Of a DNA stretch of 64,000 bases, positions 10,530-21,999 are shown in pieces (positions within the stretch are counted from its first letter, which is position 1; each line of letters begins with the position of its first letter). The stretch lies in the NCBI GenBank assembly GCA_030710605.1, contig CP092870.1:55451532-55515531 (forward strand). The letters are read 5' to 3'. Below the pieces are notes generated by a model. It was not told the DNA's origin, searched no databases, and saw only the letters and a list, made by a program, of their open reading frames with translations. This stretch comes from Cordylochernes scorpioides (lineage: Eukaryota > Arthropoda > Arachnida > Pseudoscorpiones > Chernetidae). Made by a program: the position numbers and the translations under genes.

Positions 10530-11236
10530 AAATGTATCAAACCCGTTTGATCTAATTTCAACAAAAGACAGATATATGAAATTCAACTCATTTTTCAGAT
10601 TTATTCTGAATTTTATAAAAGAAAACAACTAAATTTCTTTGAAACGCTTTTATTTATAAATTAACTCTGTTTAGCATAGTTTAAATTGAATAATTCTCTA
10701 ATATCTTGCATATTTTCATTCTAAATTATTCCTTAAAACTTTCTTCAATCTGTATATTGTTTTCCTCTAATACACACGTTACTTTACAATTTGATTTCAT
10801 TTAATTAAATTTGCATACAAACTCTTCATACAATGTTTAGTTTACCTTTAAAGTGAAAGTTTCCCTAGTGGGAGGGACAGAGCGCTCTAAGTATAAATAA
10901 AAAAAGTATATAAAATAACATTGTATAAATAATATTTATATTCCTCTTTAAAATACAATAGTGTTTTCAAAGAAAAACCTCCTGATACATGGAAAAACCA
11001 GGTTTCTCCTGGAGATTATCTTATATAGAAGAATTTGCATGGTTTGACAAAGTCATTAGGAATCTTTCAGCCAAAACAGAGATTTCCATTAGTAACCACC
11101 TCCTGGACACTCAAGGTTCATCCTATATTTTTACGGTCTCTCAAAACGGAGCATTAAGCGTCTCTAAATTCTTAAATAACCCTCTCTTATTTAGCGTTAG
11201 ACAAAACAGACAGTAAATAAAGTTGTAGCTCTATAT
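10530..11236. other. No recognisable gene
   Basis: AT-rich DNA with one 75-codon plus-strand frame at 10989-11216 (MEKPGFSWRLSYIEEF...). It shows no domain I know and no clear splice context, so I do not call it a gene. Confidence 0.4.
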
Positions 11237-11419
11237 TGTAGCGAAGTATTTATTATTTTACACTAGTATTGGCAGGGTATCATTTTTTCTGTTTATACTT
11301 TACTACTCTGTAAACTTCCCTAATTCCTTATCTTTTGTATACCCTTCCTAGTTTGTACTTGCCTTTAATAAATTGCTGCCTCATCCTGAAGTTTGACTTC
11401 TCTAATTTTCCACGTGACA
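11237..11419 (+). repeat. Solo TRIM LTR
   Basis: Starts TGTAGCGAAGT and ends CCACGTGACA. It matches the LTRs of the TRIM elements at 40304-40984 and 50991-51737. It is preceded by ATAT, the target sequence of the complete copies; the right flank ATTT is a degraded match. Confidence 0.8.
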
Positions 11420-11725
11420 ATTTGAATTTTTATTTTTCTTCTTTCTTATCTCCACTCAATCATATTAGGATATCAAGCTTGTAAAGCTTGAGACTTTTGA
11501 TGGTATCTGTCGGGGATGAGTAGAGCTCATCAATGGATGAGTCAATACAGTCAATAATGTGTTATATTTATATGAATTTGTAAATACTAGAGATAATTAT
11601 CACAGATTTAACCATTTTGGTAAATATATTTATGATTATTTTTCTAACCTGGGAGGATCAAATTCTTAATATATCTTATTGCTATTTTTTATTTATTTAT
11701 ATTTGTATAACATGTTTATAACTTA

Positions 11726-11786
11726 AGAAAAAGGCATCTCTTTATCGTGCAGCTGAAAGTTGCTGATAAAGAGATGTCTTTTTCCT
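11726..11786. repeat. Short foldback (GGCATCTCTTTATC arms)
   Basis: Arms AAAAAGGCATCTCTTTATC and its complement flank an 18-bp loop. The same terminal motif bounds the hammerhead-bearing repeats at 47353-47840 and 57870-58070, so this is probably a collapsed, loop-deleted member. Confidence 0.7.
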
Positions 11787-11928
11787 AATTTATTCACCTT
11801 ATCCCGGTACAATATTACATTTGTAATATTTTTTCACAATGTTCATAACTGCCCCTGTTTAAAAATGTATATCGACGCAATTTTATCCTTAGCCGGGATA
11901 TCGCGTTTTGTGTGTTGAAATAAAAATA

Positions 11929-12106
11929 TAGTTAAACCGGTCTATAGCGCCTCTTTCTTGGGACTAACCAAAATAGGGTGCTATAGAGAGGGGGTACTAT
12001 AGACAGGTTACTTTTTTTGTAAATTGCATCGTACTACGTATTTAAAATCGGGCGCTGTAGAGAGGGAGGCGCTATTTAGACGAGGTGTTATAGGCAGGTT
12101 CAACTG
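11929..12106. mobile_element. Pogo/Tigger-like MITE
   Basis: A ~178-bp element with imperfect inverted ends (right end read inward: CAGTTGAACCTGCCTATA) and TA on each side. It has no coding capacity. The CAGT-type terminus fits pogo-class transposons by general knowledge. Confidence 0.6.
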
Positions 12107-12391
12107 TATATTGATTTGTAAAAGGTAATATAAATTATAATTCACACCCATTCATTATTTAAATTTTATTAATTAAGATTTTTTACATTTTCGATAAATA
12201 TATAATATCAAAATATATCATTTTAAAACGTATATAGAAATGTTTTAAGGAACTTATATGGGGAAGAGAGAGATTGAAAGAGATAGGTTGGGATATATAT
12301 TCTCTATAGATCATTTGAATTTAATTTACATTCTTCTTTGATATATGTAAAATAGTTAATCATATTTTTTTTATAAATGAAGAGAAATCAA

Positions 12392-12577
12392 TTAAGGTTG
12401 TGTTGGATAGGGCTTCTGGGGTTGTTGTACAGCATAGGCGCCTTGGGGCTGTACCATAGGTTGGACTTGAATGGCCGTGTGCATAGGCGCTACCATGGGC
12501 GTTCTCTGGATCAGAGTTGGGGCTCCAGCTGGTCCAATCGCCTGGAAGATTATGGTTCCATAGATGCAGAAGAAAAT
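12392..12577 (-). CDS. Terminal coding exon of membrane-protein gene
   Basis: Minus-strand exon entered through an acceptor TTTGTGTCCAG in phase 0 and ending in TAA at 12392-12394. It encodes IFFCIYGTIIFQAIGPAGA, a hydrophobic helix half. A 40-residue Pro/Gln-rich tail follows (PMVAPMHTAIQVQPMVQPQ..., ending PYPTQP). The tail is probably cytosolic, by inference. The previous exon (19782-19841) ends in phase 0, so the join is in frame. I do not recognise the family; a LAPTM4- or DUF4728-like four-helix protein is possible but unproven. Confidence 0.8.
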   Translation of the reverse strand: MFFCIYGTIIFQAIGPAGAPTLIQRTPMVAPMHTAIQVQPMVQPQGAYAVQQPQKPYPTQP

Positions 12578-12619
12578 CTGGACACAAAGATCATAACAAT
12601 TTAGATAAAGGATATTATA

Positions 12620-12702
12620 CTTTTCCATATAAAATTTTAGAAAAGAATGTTCTGTAGGTTTACTATCCCCTTCTATTGAAATTTTGATTTTTAATGTGTT
12701 TT

Positions 12703-12743
<41 letters not shown>

Positions 12744-13020
12744 GCGATCTAAAAGTCTTGCATAACTTTAAAAATTAATAAATCCGCGAATATTTGCGCT
12801 AGAGCAATGCGGTATAACACCATTGTGTTCAGGATGCGATGAAATATTTTAGGGCAAATAATGAAATATTGGAAATTGATTTTAGTTACAAATCTATTTG
12901 CTAGATGGCGCTCTACCAGAATTAAAGATTCAGCGGCCAAATTGTTTAATAAATTGAAAAATATAACTGATCGACACGTATTATTCCTATTTGAATAATC
13001 CTACTCAAGTTTTTATTTCC
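12620..13020. other. Intergenic/intronic AT-rich DNA with (TA)n
   Basis: Contains a (TA)n microsatellite near 12710-12739 and a CTCF-like AGATGGCGCT at 12903-12912. No coding signal. Confidence 0.6.
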
Positions 13021-13029
13021 ATGTATATT

Positions 13030-13170
13030 CAAAGAGTTTTAAATTCACGCATGGACAAAACTTAAGGAAGTTGTACCTTTTAGCATCGGGATTCAAACAA
13101 TAACTCTGAAAGATATTACAGTGACCTTTATTGAGTACACACGAGATAACCAAGTGTGAACAAAACTACC
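13030..13170 (-). repeat. Tc1/mariner-end-like dispersed repeat
   Basis: Reads ATGGACAAAACTTAAGGAAG then GTACCTTTTAGCAT on the plus strand, the inverse of the repeated unit at 29055-29390 and elsewhere. It looks like a transposon terminus but no transposase is attached. Confidence 0.55.
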
Positions 13171-13182
13171 TCTCTCAAAATT

Positions 13183-13350
13183 CCCATCCCTGGACACTTT
13201 TATTTTTACGTTTATCATTACTCTTCACAATTCATCCTTTCATACCTCATCCCTAAGGTTAAAATATCGCTATTTCTCCTTAAAATAAAATTTGATTTTT
13301 CAGCAAAAGAAACACATGCGGGATAATTATCAAATGTTGTTTTACATCTG
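13183..13350 (+). mobile_element. MITE/SINE-like family C copy
   Basis: Shares CTTCACAATTCATCCTTTCA and TTCAGCAAAAGAAACACATG-type sequence with 19907-20243, 39558-40128 and 50180-50385. Only the right portion is present. Confidence 0.65.
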
Positions 13351-13844
13351 TCTCTTTAAATAAAAGCAGACAACCGGCGATATTAAAGACTCAATTTCCT
13401 TAAAATTTGTCAATGAGTGTATATAAAAGAAACACACCATTCTCCACAAATTATTTAACTGTCTTTCAGTTAGCTTATAAAAGTTAAGAAAACTTAGGAT
13501 TTTTTTGTGTATTTTTTGTATAGGGAAATTGTTTTGGGAGTGTAAGGTAGAAACATCCGGGATTGGTTAACTTTTGAAAAGTTCAGGGAGACAATCCTCT
13601 TGTGCAAGAACTGATAAACAATCTTCAGGTAGATGTCTTATCTGATAGTTGACAACCTTTAAGCCACGCTATCTTCACTCATAGGTTTGTCAGGGAGGAC
13701 TACAGCTCTACACATTGTACTGTCTCTACCTAAAACACTGATATTGTTGATATTTTAATCAATTTTTAAACTGAATGTTCAACCATTTCAAAATTCAATT
13801 GTAAAATATTCACACTACGCTCGTATATTCATACTTATTCCTAG

Positions 13845-14010
13845 TTAACGTGGTCATGGCCATGGTAATAAAGGTAGTCAGAAATAGGCGATTGCTTTTA
13901 CTGTAAGTACACCATATGTCTACATATATGAAAAGCAGTTCGACTTTGCACTTAAAGATGTGCCAGATCCCCGTTTGGTTACTTGCACTCGCTGGTGGGG
14001 TTGGACATCA
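13845..14010 (-). mobile_element. tRNA-derived SINE, copy 2 (tail only)
   Basis: Minus-strand copy of the SINE body and tail (ACTGTAAGTACACCATATG, GACTTTGCACTTAAAGATG). The tRNA-like head is missing. Confidence 0.65.
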
Positions 14011-14162
14011 ATTTTCAAAAATTAGGTAAATCAACTTCTAACAAAAAAATCAGAAATGCTTGAAAATAAAACCTTCAAAGAAGCCTGAAACTTACAAGGA
14101 AGAAAAGATGAAAAGGAACCTTAAACTACGGCAACTGAAAAAAAGGAAAACAAATGAAAAAA

Positions 14163-14310
14163 ATATATGTTTGATTAATCAGGAATGTGTATTTGGCCGA
14201 TTCATAAATAATTAAAAAATCAACGAATAGTTTATATTTATTCCGATAGATGGAGCAAGCCATAAGCAACTCTCAGTTGCCCGATAAGGAGATTCCTTTT
14301 TCCTATCCTA
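14163..14310 (+). repeat. Fragment of the hammerhead-bearing repeat family
   Basis: From GATTAATCAGGAATGTGTAT through CCGATAGATGGAGCAAGCC to GATAAGGAGATTCCTTTTT it matches the right arm of 47655-47840. The ribozyme segment itself is not included here. Confidence 0.6.
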
Positions 14311-14496
14311 AACATATGTATTTAATAGAATCAACAAGAAATCAAGGGTTTCTTTTTTCTCTCTCTAGCTCTCGGGATAACATGTTCTTCAACAGAAGCA
14401 ACTAGGAGTATAACTACCAGCTAACCATATACACCCGTATAAACGACTCAGCCTAAATATATTAAAGCAAAGTGTTTTTTTTTTTATGCTTATCCC

Positions 14497-14792
14497 TAAG
14501 TACACGTGGTACAGGCCATGATAATCATGGTGTGTAGAAAAGGGCGACTGCTTTTACTGTAAGTGCACCACATGTCTACACATGTGAGAAGAAGTTCGAC
14601 TTTGCACTTGCAAATGTTCCAAAGCCCCGTTTGGTTACTTGCACTCGCTTGTAGGGTTGGACTTTTGCAATAATCGGGGGCCATTGGAGCATTTTATTTT
14701 AAACAGAAAAAAAGTGCCCAATGCGGGAATCGAACTCGGGTCGTAGCGGTCGAAAACCCAACGGTTTAGACCATCCTTCCACCTACCCCCTA
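14497..14792 (-). mobile_element. tRNA-derived SINE, copy 3
   Basis: A full-length minus-strand copy. The head lies at 14690-14792 with a B box (AGTTCGATTCCC) and the poly-purine/T linker, followed by body and tail as in copy 1. Confidence 0.75.
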
Positions 14793-14999
14793 AAAGCAAA
14801 GTGATAATATGGTGAGTCGAAATGATGTAAAAATATAATAAATGTGAAAAAAATAGTATGAAAGTGAAATATTACTGGGATAAAAATTAAGAAAAGGTAT
14901 CTCTTCTGATCGTGCAACTAAAAGTTTTTTTAAATTATTTTTTTAATCAACCAGGCACGATATTGAAATATTTGCAATTACAGTGGAAACAAAATTGCA

Positions 15000-15585
15000 A
15001 ACAAATTAGAACTTAGAATTAAATATTTAAAAATTTACATGTAATTATTCTAGAGTTTATAAAATTTATATAGACAAAAGCGCTGAGGTAAAAGAGTTAG
15101 ATTATTTAAATCAGGGATAAGGTAAAGAGCAGTTTGTTCGGTTTCTCCGCAGGAACAATTTGGTGTTTCTGATAGACACCTTTTATGTGTGCAACTAAAA
15201 GTTGTAAATGGCTTTCGTTATCTGTCGGAATCAGAAACCTTTAGTTTCACATCAGGAGATACCGTTTTTTATATATGAGAAAGTTTAAGTGATAATTTTT
15301 AAAACTTTATGACACATGGAAGAATTATTACAAAGCATTAACGCGTCATATATATGTTAGGTAAATACAAATATTTTCTGTTGATTTTTAAATATTAGAG
15401 TTTTATAGAATTACCACTTGATGCTGATTATCTTGAGAATAGAGATAATTGTTGAGCATTTGCTTGATTTTGAAATCCATGACGATATTTTTCTGCAGTC
15501 GTGGTAATATTTAAATAATATTAATAAAAATAATTATCACACACACACAAAAATAGCTTTAATTGAGCTAAAGTAATATATATAT
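15000..15585. other. No recognisable gene
   Basis: AT-rich intron-like DNA. A short inverted piece (CAACTAAAAGTTG near 15191, CTTTAGTTTCACATCAGGAG near 15240) echoes the foldback arms of the hammerhead-bearing family. Nothing coding is visible. Confidence 0.4.
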
Positions 15586-15783
15586 AAAGCATAATTTGAT
15601 AAAAGTACTGCCTGGCTTAAGGCGTAAGAATAAAAAAAGTGAAAAACATATTTACATAATGTACAAAAGGTTCGAGCCGGCCATCGGGAAACAACAAAAA
15701 ATGAGTTTTTATAGGAGAAGCGTGACCTCTGGCGGTCGATTTAAAAGAGTATTTGAATCTATGAAATCAATTATTAAATAAAA
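15586..15783 (+). repeat. Left arm of foldback element
   Basis: ATAATTTGATAAAAGTACTG and the next ~15 bases are the inverse of the end of 19375-19625. The two arms enclose the LINE at 15799-19098 and the small MITE at 19150-19315, so both inserted into an older foldback or TIR element. Confidence 0.65.
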
Positions 15784-15798
15784 TAATATTTTAATATA

Positions 15799-18700
15799 CA
15801 ACAACAAACAACAAAAAGCCTTTATTTAGGGCCTCTCGCCCTATACAGGATTCGCCCGTTCACAATGGATGGGGAGAACACTGTGTGGCCTTTTTCCGGG
15901 ATATAGTCTTGTGGAATCCAAATATCGCCATCGCTATATACCTATTTTTTGATATTTCATTAATTAGTGCCGGAAATGAAGGACAAAGTTGCCCCGTTTT
16001 ATCATTTAGTTTTCGTCTTTCCTCAGACAGAGCAGCACAGTCAAATAAGTAGTGCAACATCGTTGTTATTCCTGATCCACAGAAAGTGCATTTCAGGTCT
16101 TCACGCCTCAATAAAATCAGATGGTGGTCTCTGAAAAAAATTGAAAGGGTTCTAAATTGTGCGATTAATCTGATGACAGGAAAAGGGAGTTCACTTAAGA
16201 AATATTCTTCGGTGGTAAACGTTGTATATATATCTCTATAGTGGGAATATAACTTTGATTGGGTTATTCTTGTTAAGTCATTTTGTATTGTTTGCTCTAT
16301 CGCAGTTCTTAATATTCCTGGGATAGCATTCCTTAGTGAATCAGGATCATTACAATAAGTAAGCCACGAGGATCCGTTATTATTGAGTAAATTGCTTAAT
16401 TGTTTTATAAACCCGATGGGCGCACCTATAGCACAGGATATTTGCCTCATTCTATTTAAACATATTCGAGGTAATCTATTTGTATCCATACTCAGCACCC
16501 TCAGCCAATATTTCAAGGTCAATTTCAGAGCTGTTATTATTAATGAGACGCGGCTTGTTTCTGGTCTTATTATGTATCCTGGTGTATATCTAGGCATATT
16601 CAAGAACCTACGAATAAATGTATCTTGTATATGGTCTAATAAATCTTTATACTCTGTTGCCCAAATTGGAGCAGCATACATCAAAACAGCCATCACAATT
16701 AATTCAAACAGTTTCATTTGAGAGTTTAATGAGTTAATTTTTGATTTTGTCAATATTGGGGTTGTAGCATTTATTGCCGCGAGTGCTTTTCCTTTGAAAA
16801 AGTTTGCGGCTTGAGTGGTCTTAGTTGTACTGACCAGAGGGTATCCCAAGTAATTATATCTTATTGTTACCATCAGAGGTTTACCATTCCAGTACCATCT
16901 ATCTTCTCTTGAGGGTTTACCACCATTGCGGAATACCATAACCTTCGATTTGGACTCGTTCAGTGTCATATAGTTCTATTCAAGATATTCTTTCAATATA
17001 TTAATCTTTTTTTGGAGGTTTATCCTCGACTCCCCTATAATAGCAATATCATCTGCATACATCAGCAGGTGAACATCACCAAATTCCTGCAGGTATACAC
17101 TCGTCAGATCTGAGTTATCATACATTTTAATCAGGTCCGTCATGAATAATATAAAGAGTAATGGCGATAGTGGCTCTCCTTGTAAAACGCCCGAATGTAT
17201 CTTAATATTTTCTGTAATTGATCCCCTCCATCTGACTGCCACAGTCGCCTGTTCGTAGTAATTTCTAATTGCATGTATAAATTGATAGCTCACGCCCAGA
17301 TTGGTTAATTTCTTCCAAAATAATGAGTGAGGAACTGTATCGAATGCTTTTCTCAAATCAACAAAAAATACATATAATTTTCCTCTCTTTTTCCTCAGTG
17401 AAAGTTGTATTAGAGTGGTCAATGTGAATATCAGATCCACACACGATCGACCCCTTCGGAAACCCGCCTGATTTTCTGGAATGACGTTTCTTCTTTCTAC
17501 CCATTCATTCAGTCTTGATCTTAGTATTGTCGTAAAAAGTTTCGATAAATTACTTATCAGTGCTATACCACGATAATTTGAAGGGTTTTCTTTGTCACCG
17601 CTTTTAAAGATTGGATGTATGATCGATTTAGTCCATATTATAGGATAGTGTCCCATTATCAGAGCTCTATTGTAAAATTGTTCTAATAAACCCATGTATG
17701 AGTCTGGGAGTACTTTTATTATTTCATTGGGGATGTCATCAGGTCCACTTGCCTTGTTATTTTTCAAATCTCTGATTGCCCTGCCTATCTTTCCAGAAGT
17801 TATCTCTGGATCAAGTATTGGATCGCTCGGCAAGATCCTCACTTCTATATTACAAATCTTCTCTTTTTCCTCAATACTCATTAATTCGCAATAAAATTCG
17901 TGCCATTCCTGTACAGTAATTTCTCCTTGAATTTTTGTTGCTCTTTTAAATAGCGCAATGGTCTTCCAAAAGGACTTTGAATCTTTTATATATCTCAATA
18001 TTTCTTGTTTTTCCTGAATATATTTATTTTTTTTATCATCTAATAAACCGAGATATTTCTTTCTATGGAGAGCATAGCTTTCAAGGTCTTCCTTTCTGTT
18101 GGTTCTACGGTATTCCTTCAGACTTTCTTTTGTTAGCTTTTTCATTTCGTAACAGTTTTTGTCAAACCATGGTTTAGATTGTCCGGGGGCACCCTTAGTT
18201 AAGTACATTATTCCTGATGTTGACATTGCCTCAGTAATTCTTTGAGTGAAAGTATTTACGGAGCTATCGAGATTTGATATTTTTACTACTTGCAATTCCT
18301 TTAATTCCTGTTTAAATGTATTAATTCCATCAGCTGTCCATCTGTATCTCGTAACACCATATTCTTCTACCTTAGATTTATTTTCATAGGTGTTTTGGAC
18401 TGTTATCTTCAGGATAAGAGGAAGGTGATCTGAGTACATCTGGGTTTCTATCCTGAAGTCTGATATTTTTCCAGTATTCCTTGTGAAACTATGCAGTAAT
18501 CAATAGTTGATGAGCCTCTCTCCGAAACATATGTAAAGTCTCCCTCTCTGTCTCCTGTTGATCTTCCATTGATTATTGTCAGCGAATTGTCCTCGAGAAA
18601 CTCGAGAAGTCCTTCAGCCAGTGGTGAAATTATTAGATCTCTTGCTTTTCTTTCGGAAACTAAAGAGAGTTGAAGATTTGTTGGATGATACAGTCCCCCG

Positions 18701-19098
18701 AGCCCTCCAGTTCTAATATTTAAATCCCCAATTAGAATTAGTTCTTTCCCGTCAGTTATCTGTTTTTCCATATATTTAGTTAATCTAGCTAAGTTATTCT
18801 GGTAAAGTTCGTTTGGAGGGAGATATACAAATATCAAGCAGGTGGTAGGTTTGTCGGTTCCTATGTTTTGTGATAAGAAAATCGATATCCAGATGTTATC
18901 CTTTTCTGTACTGTGCAACCTGTAATGTCCCCCTTTTTTGACACCCACAATTATTCCTCCTGATCCCCTACACCTTTCTGTGGTCTTTGTTGCCGGATGT
19001 TAAAAAAATTGGCAATCCTTTAATGTTATATTTGTGAGATTTATACACCATGTTTCAAGTAAAGCGAAGATCTCGTAATCTTTAATGTACTCGAGAAG
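15799..19098 (-). mobile_element. 5'-truncated LINE with 15-bp target duplication
   Basis: A 3.3-kb minus-strand non-LTR element flanked by exact copies of TAATATTTTAATATA at 15784-15798 and 19099-19113. The 3' end is a TTG-rich tail (TTTTTGTTGTTTGTTGTTG). The 5' end is cut inside the endonuclease domain and ORF1 is absent. This is classic target-primed reverse transcription of a single event. Confidence 0.95.
15860..19090 (-). pseudogene. LINE ORF2: APE endonuclease-RT-zinc tail
   Basis: The endonuclease starts near 19090 with ALLETW. It continues through IGDLNIRTGG and STIDYC to YSDHLPLIL, with one stop near 19010 and a frameshift near 18445. The RT (16976-18439) has FRRGRSCVDLIF, motif A FVDLRKAFDTVPH, GVLQGEPLSPLLF and the catalytic YADD. 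One TAG near 16973 separates it from the C-terminal part (15860-16969), which contains the CTFCGSG...HYLFDC zinc motif. The gene makes target-site nicks and copies its RNA. About three lesions keep it inactive. It is of CR1/Jockey type by general appearance; clade not assigned. Confidence 0.9.
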
Positions 19099-19112
19099 TA
19101 ATATTTTAATAT

Positions 19113-19147
<35 letters not shown>

Positions 19148-19149
19148 AA

Positions 19150-19315
19150 TGAAGACATTAAGACGCGAATGTTTATTTAAACAAATAAATCAAACTTCAA
19201 GTGTCCTTATTGCGATGACACATATCGCTCGATATCACAGTAAGGACAGTAGAAGTTTGATTTATTTGTGAAAAGAAACCTTCGCCACTTAATGTCTTAA
19301 TTCGTTATATATGGA
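19150..19315. mobile_element. MITE family B, internally deleted copy
   Basis: Inverted ends: the left includes AATAAATCAAACTTC.AGTGTCC and the right includes GGACAGTAGAAGTTTGATTT. Outer arms contain GACATTAAG and CTTAATGTC. The ribozyme-like centre found in 32220-32267 and 49754-49800 is missing here. Confidence 0.7.
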
Positions 19316-19374
19316 AGAATATTATATAAATATGTTATATAAACATTATATATATTTAAAATTATCATTTCTAG

Positions 19375-19625
19375 AATAAACTACTCTGTAAAGGCGACCG
19401 CTAGATGTCGCGGTTTTCTCTATATAAACCGATTGTTGTTGTTTCCCGTTGGGTTGGGCTGGGTTCAAAAATCATACACTTTGGTTAGTAGCCAGTAAAA
19501 TCATATTTTCTCTCTCTTTCCCGTTGGCCGGCTCAAATATTTCTGTAGATATGTAAATACGTCTTTTGTTCTTTTTTATCCTATTCGCCTTAAGTCAGGT
19601 AGTACTTTATCAAATTATGTATGTT
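19375..19625 (-). repeat. Right arm of foldback element
   Basis: Ends CGCCTTAAGTCAGGTAGTAC and TTTATCAAATTAT, inverse of 15586-15620. The intervening arm sequence is diverged. Confidence 0.6.
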
Positions 19626-19781
19626 GTATATTCATAAGCCCAATTAAAACTAATTCTGATATATGCTATTTGTATTAATATTTCCACGACTGAATAACAA
19701 TACCATTGACCTAATCTCAATTATATTCCAAAATTAACAACAGAAAATCTCTTTAAAAATATATATATAATTGTTTCTCAC

Positions 19782-19841
19782 CTTGACGGCCGCTGAGATA
19801 CCCAAAAAGGCAACCCAGGCATAAACTTTGGGCATAATGTC
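19782..19841 (-). CDS. Internal coding exon (20 residues) of membrane-protein gene
   Basis: A 60-nt minus-strand exon, phase 0 at both sides, with acceptor TTGTGTGCAG and donor AAG|GTGAGA. It encodes DIMPKVYAWVAFLGISAAVK, most of a transmembrane helix. It joins in frame to the 24792-24923 exon upstream and the terminal exon downstream. The frame is fully open and the splice sites strong, although the exon sits among MITEs. Confidence 0.8.
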
Positions 19842-19906
19842 CTGCACACAATATAAATCATATAACAATAGATTTATAATATAATATAATGCGGCTCATG
19901 ATTGTA

Positions 19907-20243
19907 AAACGATGTTTGACAAGTTTTACCACAAATGTTTCTTTTGAACGAAAATCGTAATTTATTTTAAGGAGAAATAACGACTTTTTCTATCCATAGG
20001 GATGAAGTATGAAAGGATGAATTGTGAAGAGTTAATGATTAATGGAAAAATAAAAGTGTCCAAGGATATTCCCATTCCTGTACACTTTTAGTTTTCCATT
20101 CATCATTAACTCTTCACAATTCATCCTTTCATACTTCATCCATAAGGATAGAAATAGTCGTTATTTCTCCTTAAAATAAATTACGATTTTTCGTTCAAAA
20201 GAAACATTTGCAGTAAAATTTGTCAAAAGTCGTTTTACAAAGC
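19907..20243. mobile_element. Family C palindromic MITE
   Basis: Two ~155-bp arms in inverted orientation (TTTGAACGAAAATCGTAAT left, ATTACGATTTTTCGTTCAAA right) around a short spacer with GTGTCC..GTACAC. Each arm matches one half of the copies at 39558-40128 and 50180-50385. It would form a long hairpin. Confidence 0.8.
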
Positions 20244-20556
20244 TTTTGTTGTTGCATATGAATACATCTAAAAAACTCTAAAATGTTATATTATATATAG
20301 TCCTAAAAGCATGCGATTATATTTCTCTTATATTAATTTACTATTATCGTAAAAAGATAGAGGCTACCTAGTCAGCATTCATAGCTTTTAAAATTAAAGA
20401 TACTTCGTCAGTAAATATTTTTATTGTCTTGACGTTTCGACAAAAATCTTTTGTACTCGCCAGGAGCGAACAGAAATTAAAACATTTGGCAAAGCGTTAA
20501 AAATTATTCTGAGGCTGCAAAGTCGTTCTCATGCGATATTTCAAATTTTGTACATA

Positions 20557-21975
20557 CACTGCGTGACATTGAAAATGGAACACCAAGAAATAGTGGCCAG
20601 AAAATTATGCAAATTTCAGGGTAGACGCGCCTAACCGAGTTATGCAAATGATGTAAAATGCGCAGCTCTCGTGCGCACATGGAGTAAGATATAAGGGAAG
20701 GAACTTGCAGAAAGGACAGTATTCGTGTCGTTATTTCTTCAAGGAAAATCATTGTAGAAATTTTGTTCTTGTGTCAAAAGACACGTGTAATAAAAGAGAA
20801 TGCCAGGTCATCGTAAACGGAGGCAGTTCAAGCAGACAGACGCTTTTACGAGGGGCATGGTGATCGGACTGAAAAGGGCAGGTTGATCCATACGTCAAAT
20901 CGCAGCTGATACACACCTTGGTGCGTCCACGGTGCACCGACTGTGGAGAAGATGGTTGGAACAAGGAAATGTGGCAATTTATAGGAATGTCGGTGCAACC
21001 AGAGTGACGTCAGCAAGTGTGGATCGGCGTATCCTTCGACAAGCAGTGGCGGCCCCACAAGCCACTTGTACCGCCATCCTGCAACATGTGCAAGACACCC
21101 TAGATCATTCCATCTCGACCAGAACCATTTCCCGTCGATTGGTTGCTAATGGCTTGCACTCATGCCGTCCGCTAAGAAGACTGCCATTGACCCCACCGAA
21201 TAGGCGCCAACGTTTGGAATGGTGCCGGGCTAGATCGACGTGGATGACGGAATGGCACAGGGTCGTGTTCTCAGATGAGTCGCGTTTCTGCTTGTCCAGT
21301 GATAGTCGCCGTGTACGCGTGTGGCGTCGACGTGGAGAAAGGTCCAATCCGGCAGCAATTGTGGAGCGCCCCACCGTGCGACAACGTGGAATCATGGTTT
21401 GGGGCGCAATCGCGTATGATTCCAGGTCACCTTTACTTCGTATTCAGGGCACTATGACGGCCCAACGATACGTTGATGATGTGCTGCGACCGGTGACACT
21501 CCCCTACCTTCAGGGGGTACCCAATGCCCTTTATCAGCAGGATAACGCCCGACCGCACACTGCTCGCATTAGCAAACAAGCTCTGCAAGATGTACAGATG
21601 CTTCCTTGGCCACCGTACTCTCCTGATCTCTCACCAATCGAGCACGTCTGGGACATCATTGGACGCCGTTTGCATGCCTTGCCACAGCCTTGTTCAGAAG
21701 ACGAACTGTGGCAAATGGTTGAGAGGGAATGGAGAGCCATCCCTCAGGACCCCATCCGCACTCTGATTGATTCTCTACCTAGACGTGTTGCTGCGTGCAT
21801 CGCCGTCCGCGGTGGTCCTACTTGCTACTAAGCCGACGCCGTTCTCGCTCTGTATTATGACTATGATTTTGAAATAAAGATCACTTATTGTTCGTCCCTG
21901 TCTCTCTCTGTCTGCCGAGTTTCATCACTTTCTGGCCACTATTTCTTGGTGTTCCATTTTCAATGTCACGCAGTG
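20557..21975 (+). mobile_element. Complete Tc1-like DNA transposon
   Basis: 1419 bp with perfect 47-bp terminal inverted repeats (starting CACTGCGTGACATTG) at 20557-20603 and 21929-21975, flanked by TA at 20555-20556 and 21976-21977. It carries one transposase gene with a single in-frame stop. The TIRs are identical, so the insertion is recent compared with other elements here. Confidence 0.97.
20800..21831 (+). pseudogene. Tc1-like transposase with one premature stop
   Basis: Reading from ATG at 20800 gives 343 codons, interrupted only by TGA at 20884-20886, where relatives usually have Trp (G-W-S motif; inference). The N-terminal half has the helix-turn-helix region (STVHRLWRRW) and a basic RRLPLTPPNRRQR stretch. 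Catalytic residues are VVFSDESRF, YQQDNARPHTA and SPDLSPIEHVWD. The spacing between the second Asp and the Glu is 32 residues by my count, against 34 in classical Tc1. It cuts and pastes at TA sites. A downstream Met at 20932 gives a 299-residue product lacking the first DNA-binding part. Confidence 0.95.
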
Positions 21976-21999
21976 TATAAAGCACCAGTCAAAAAACAA

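Noticed and set aside
10989-11216. 75-codon plus-strand frame beginning MEKPGFSW
   Set aside because: No recognisable domain, no splice signals and no second copy in the window.
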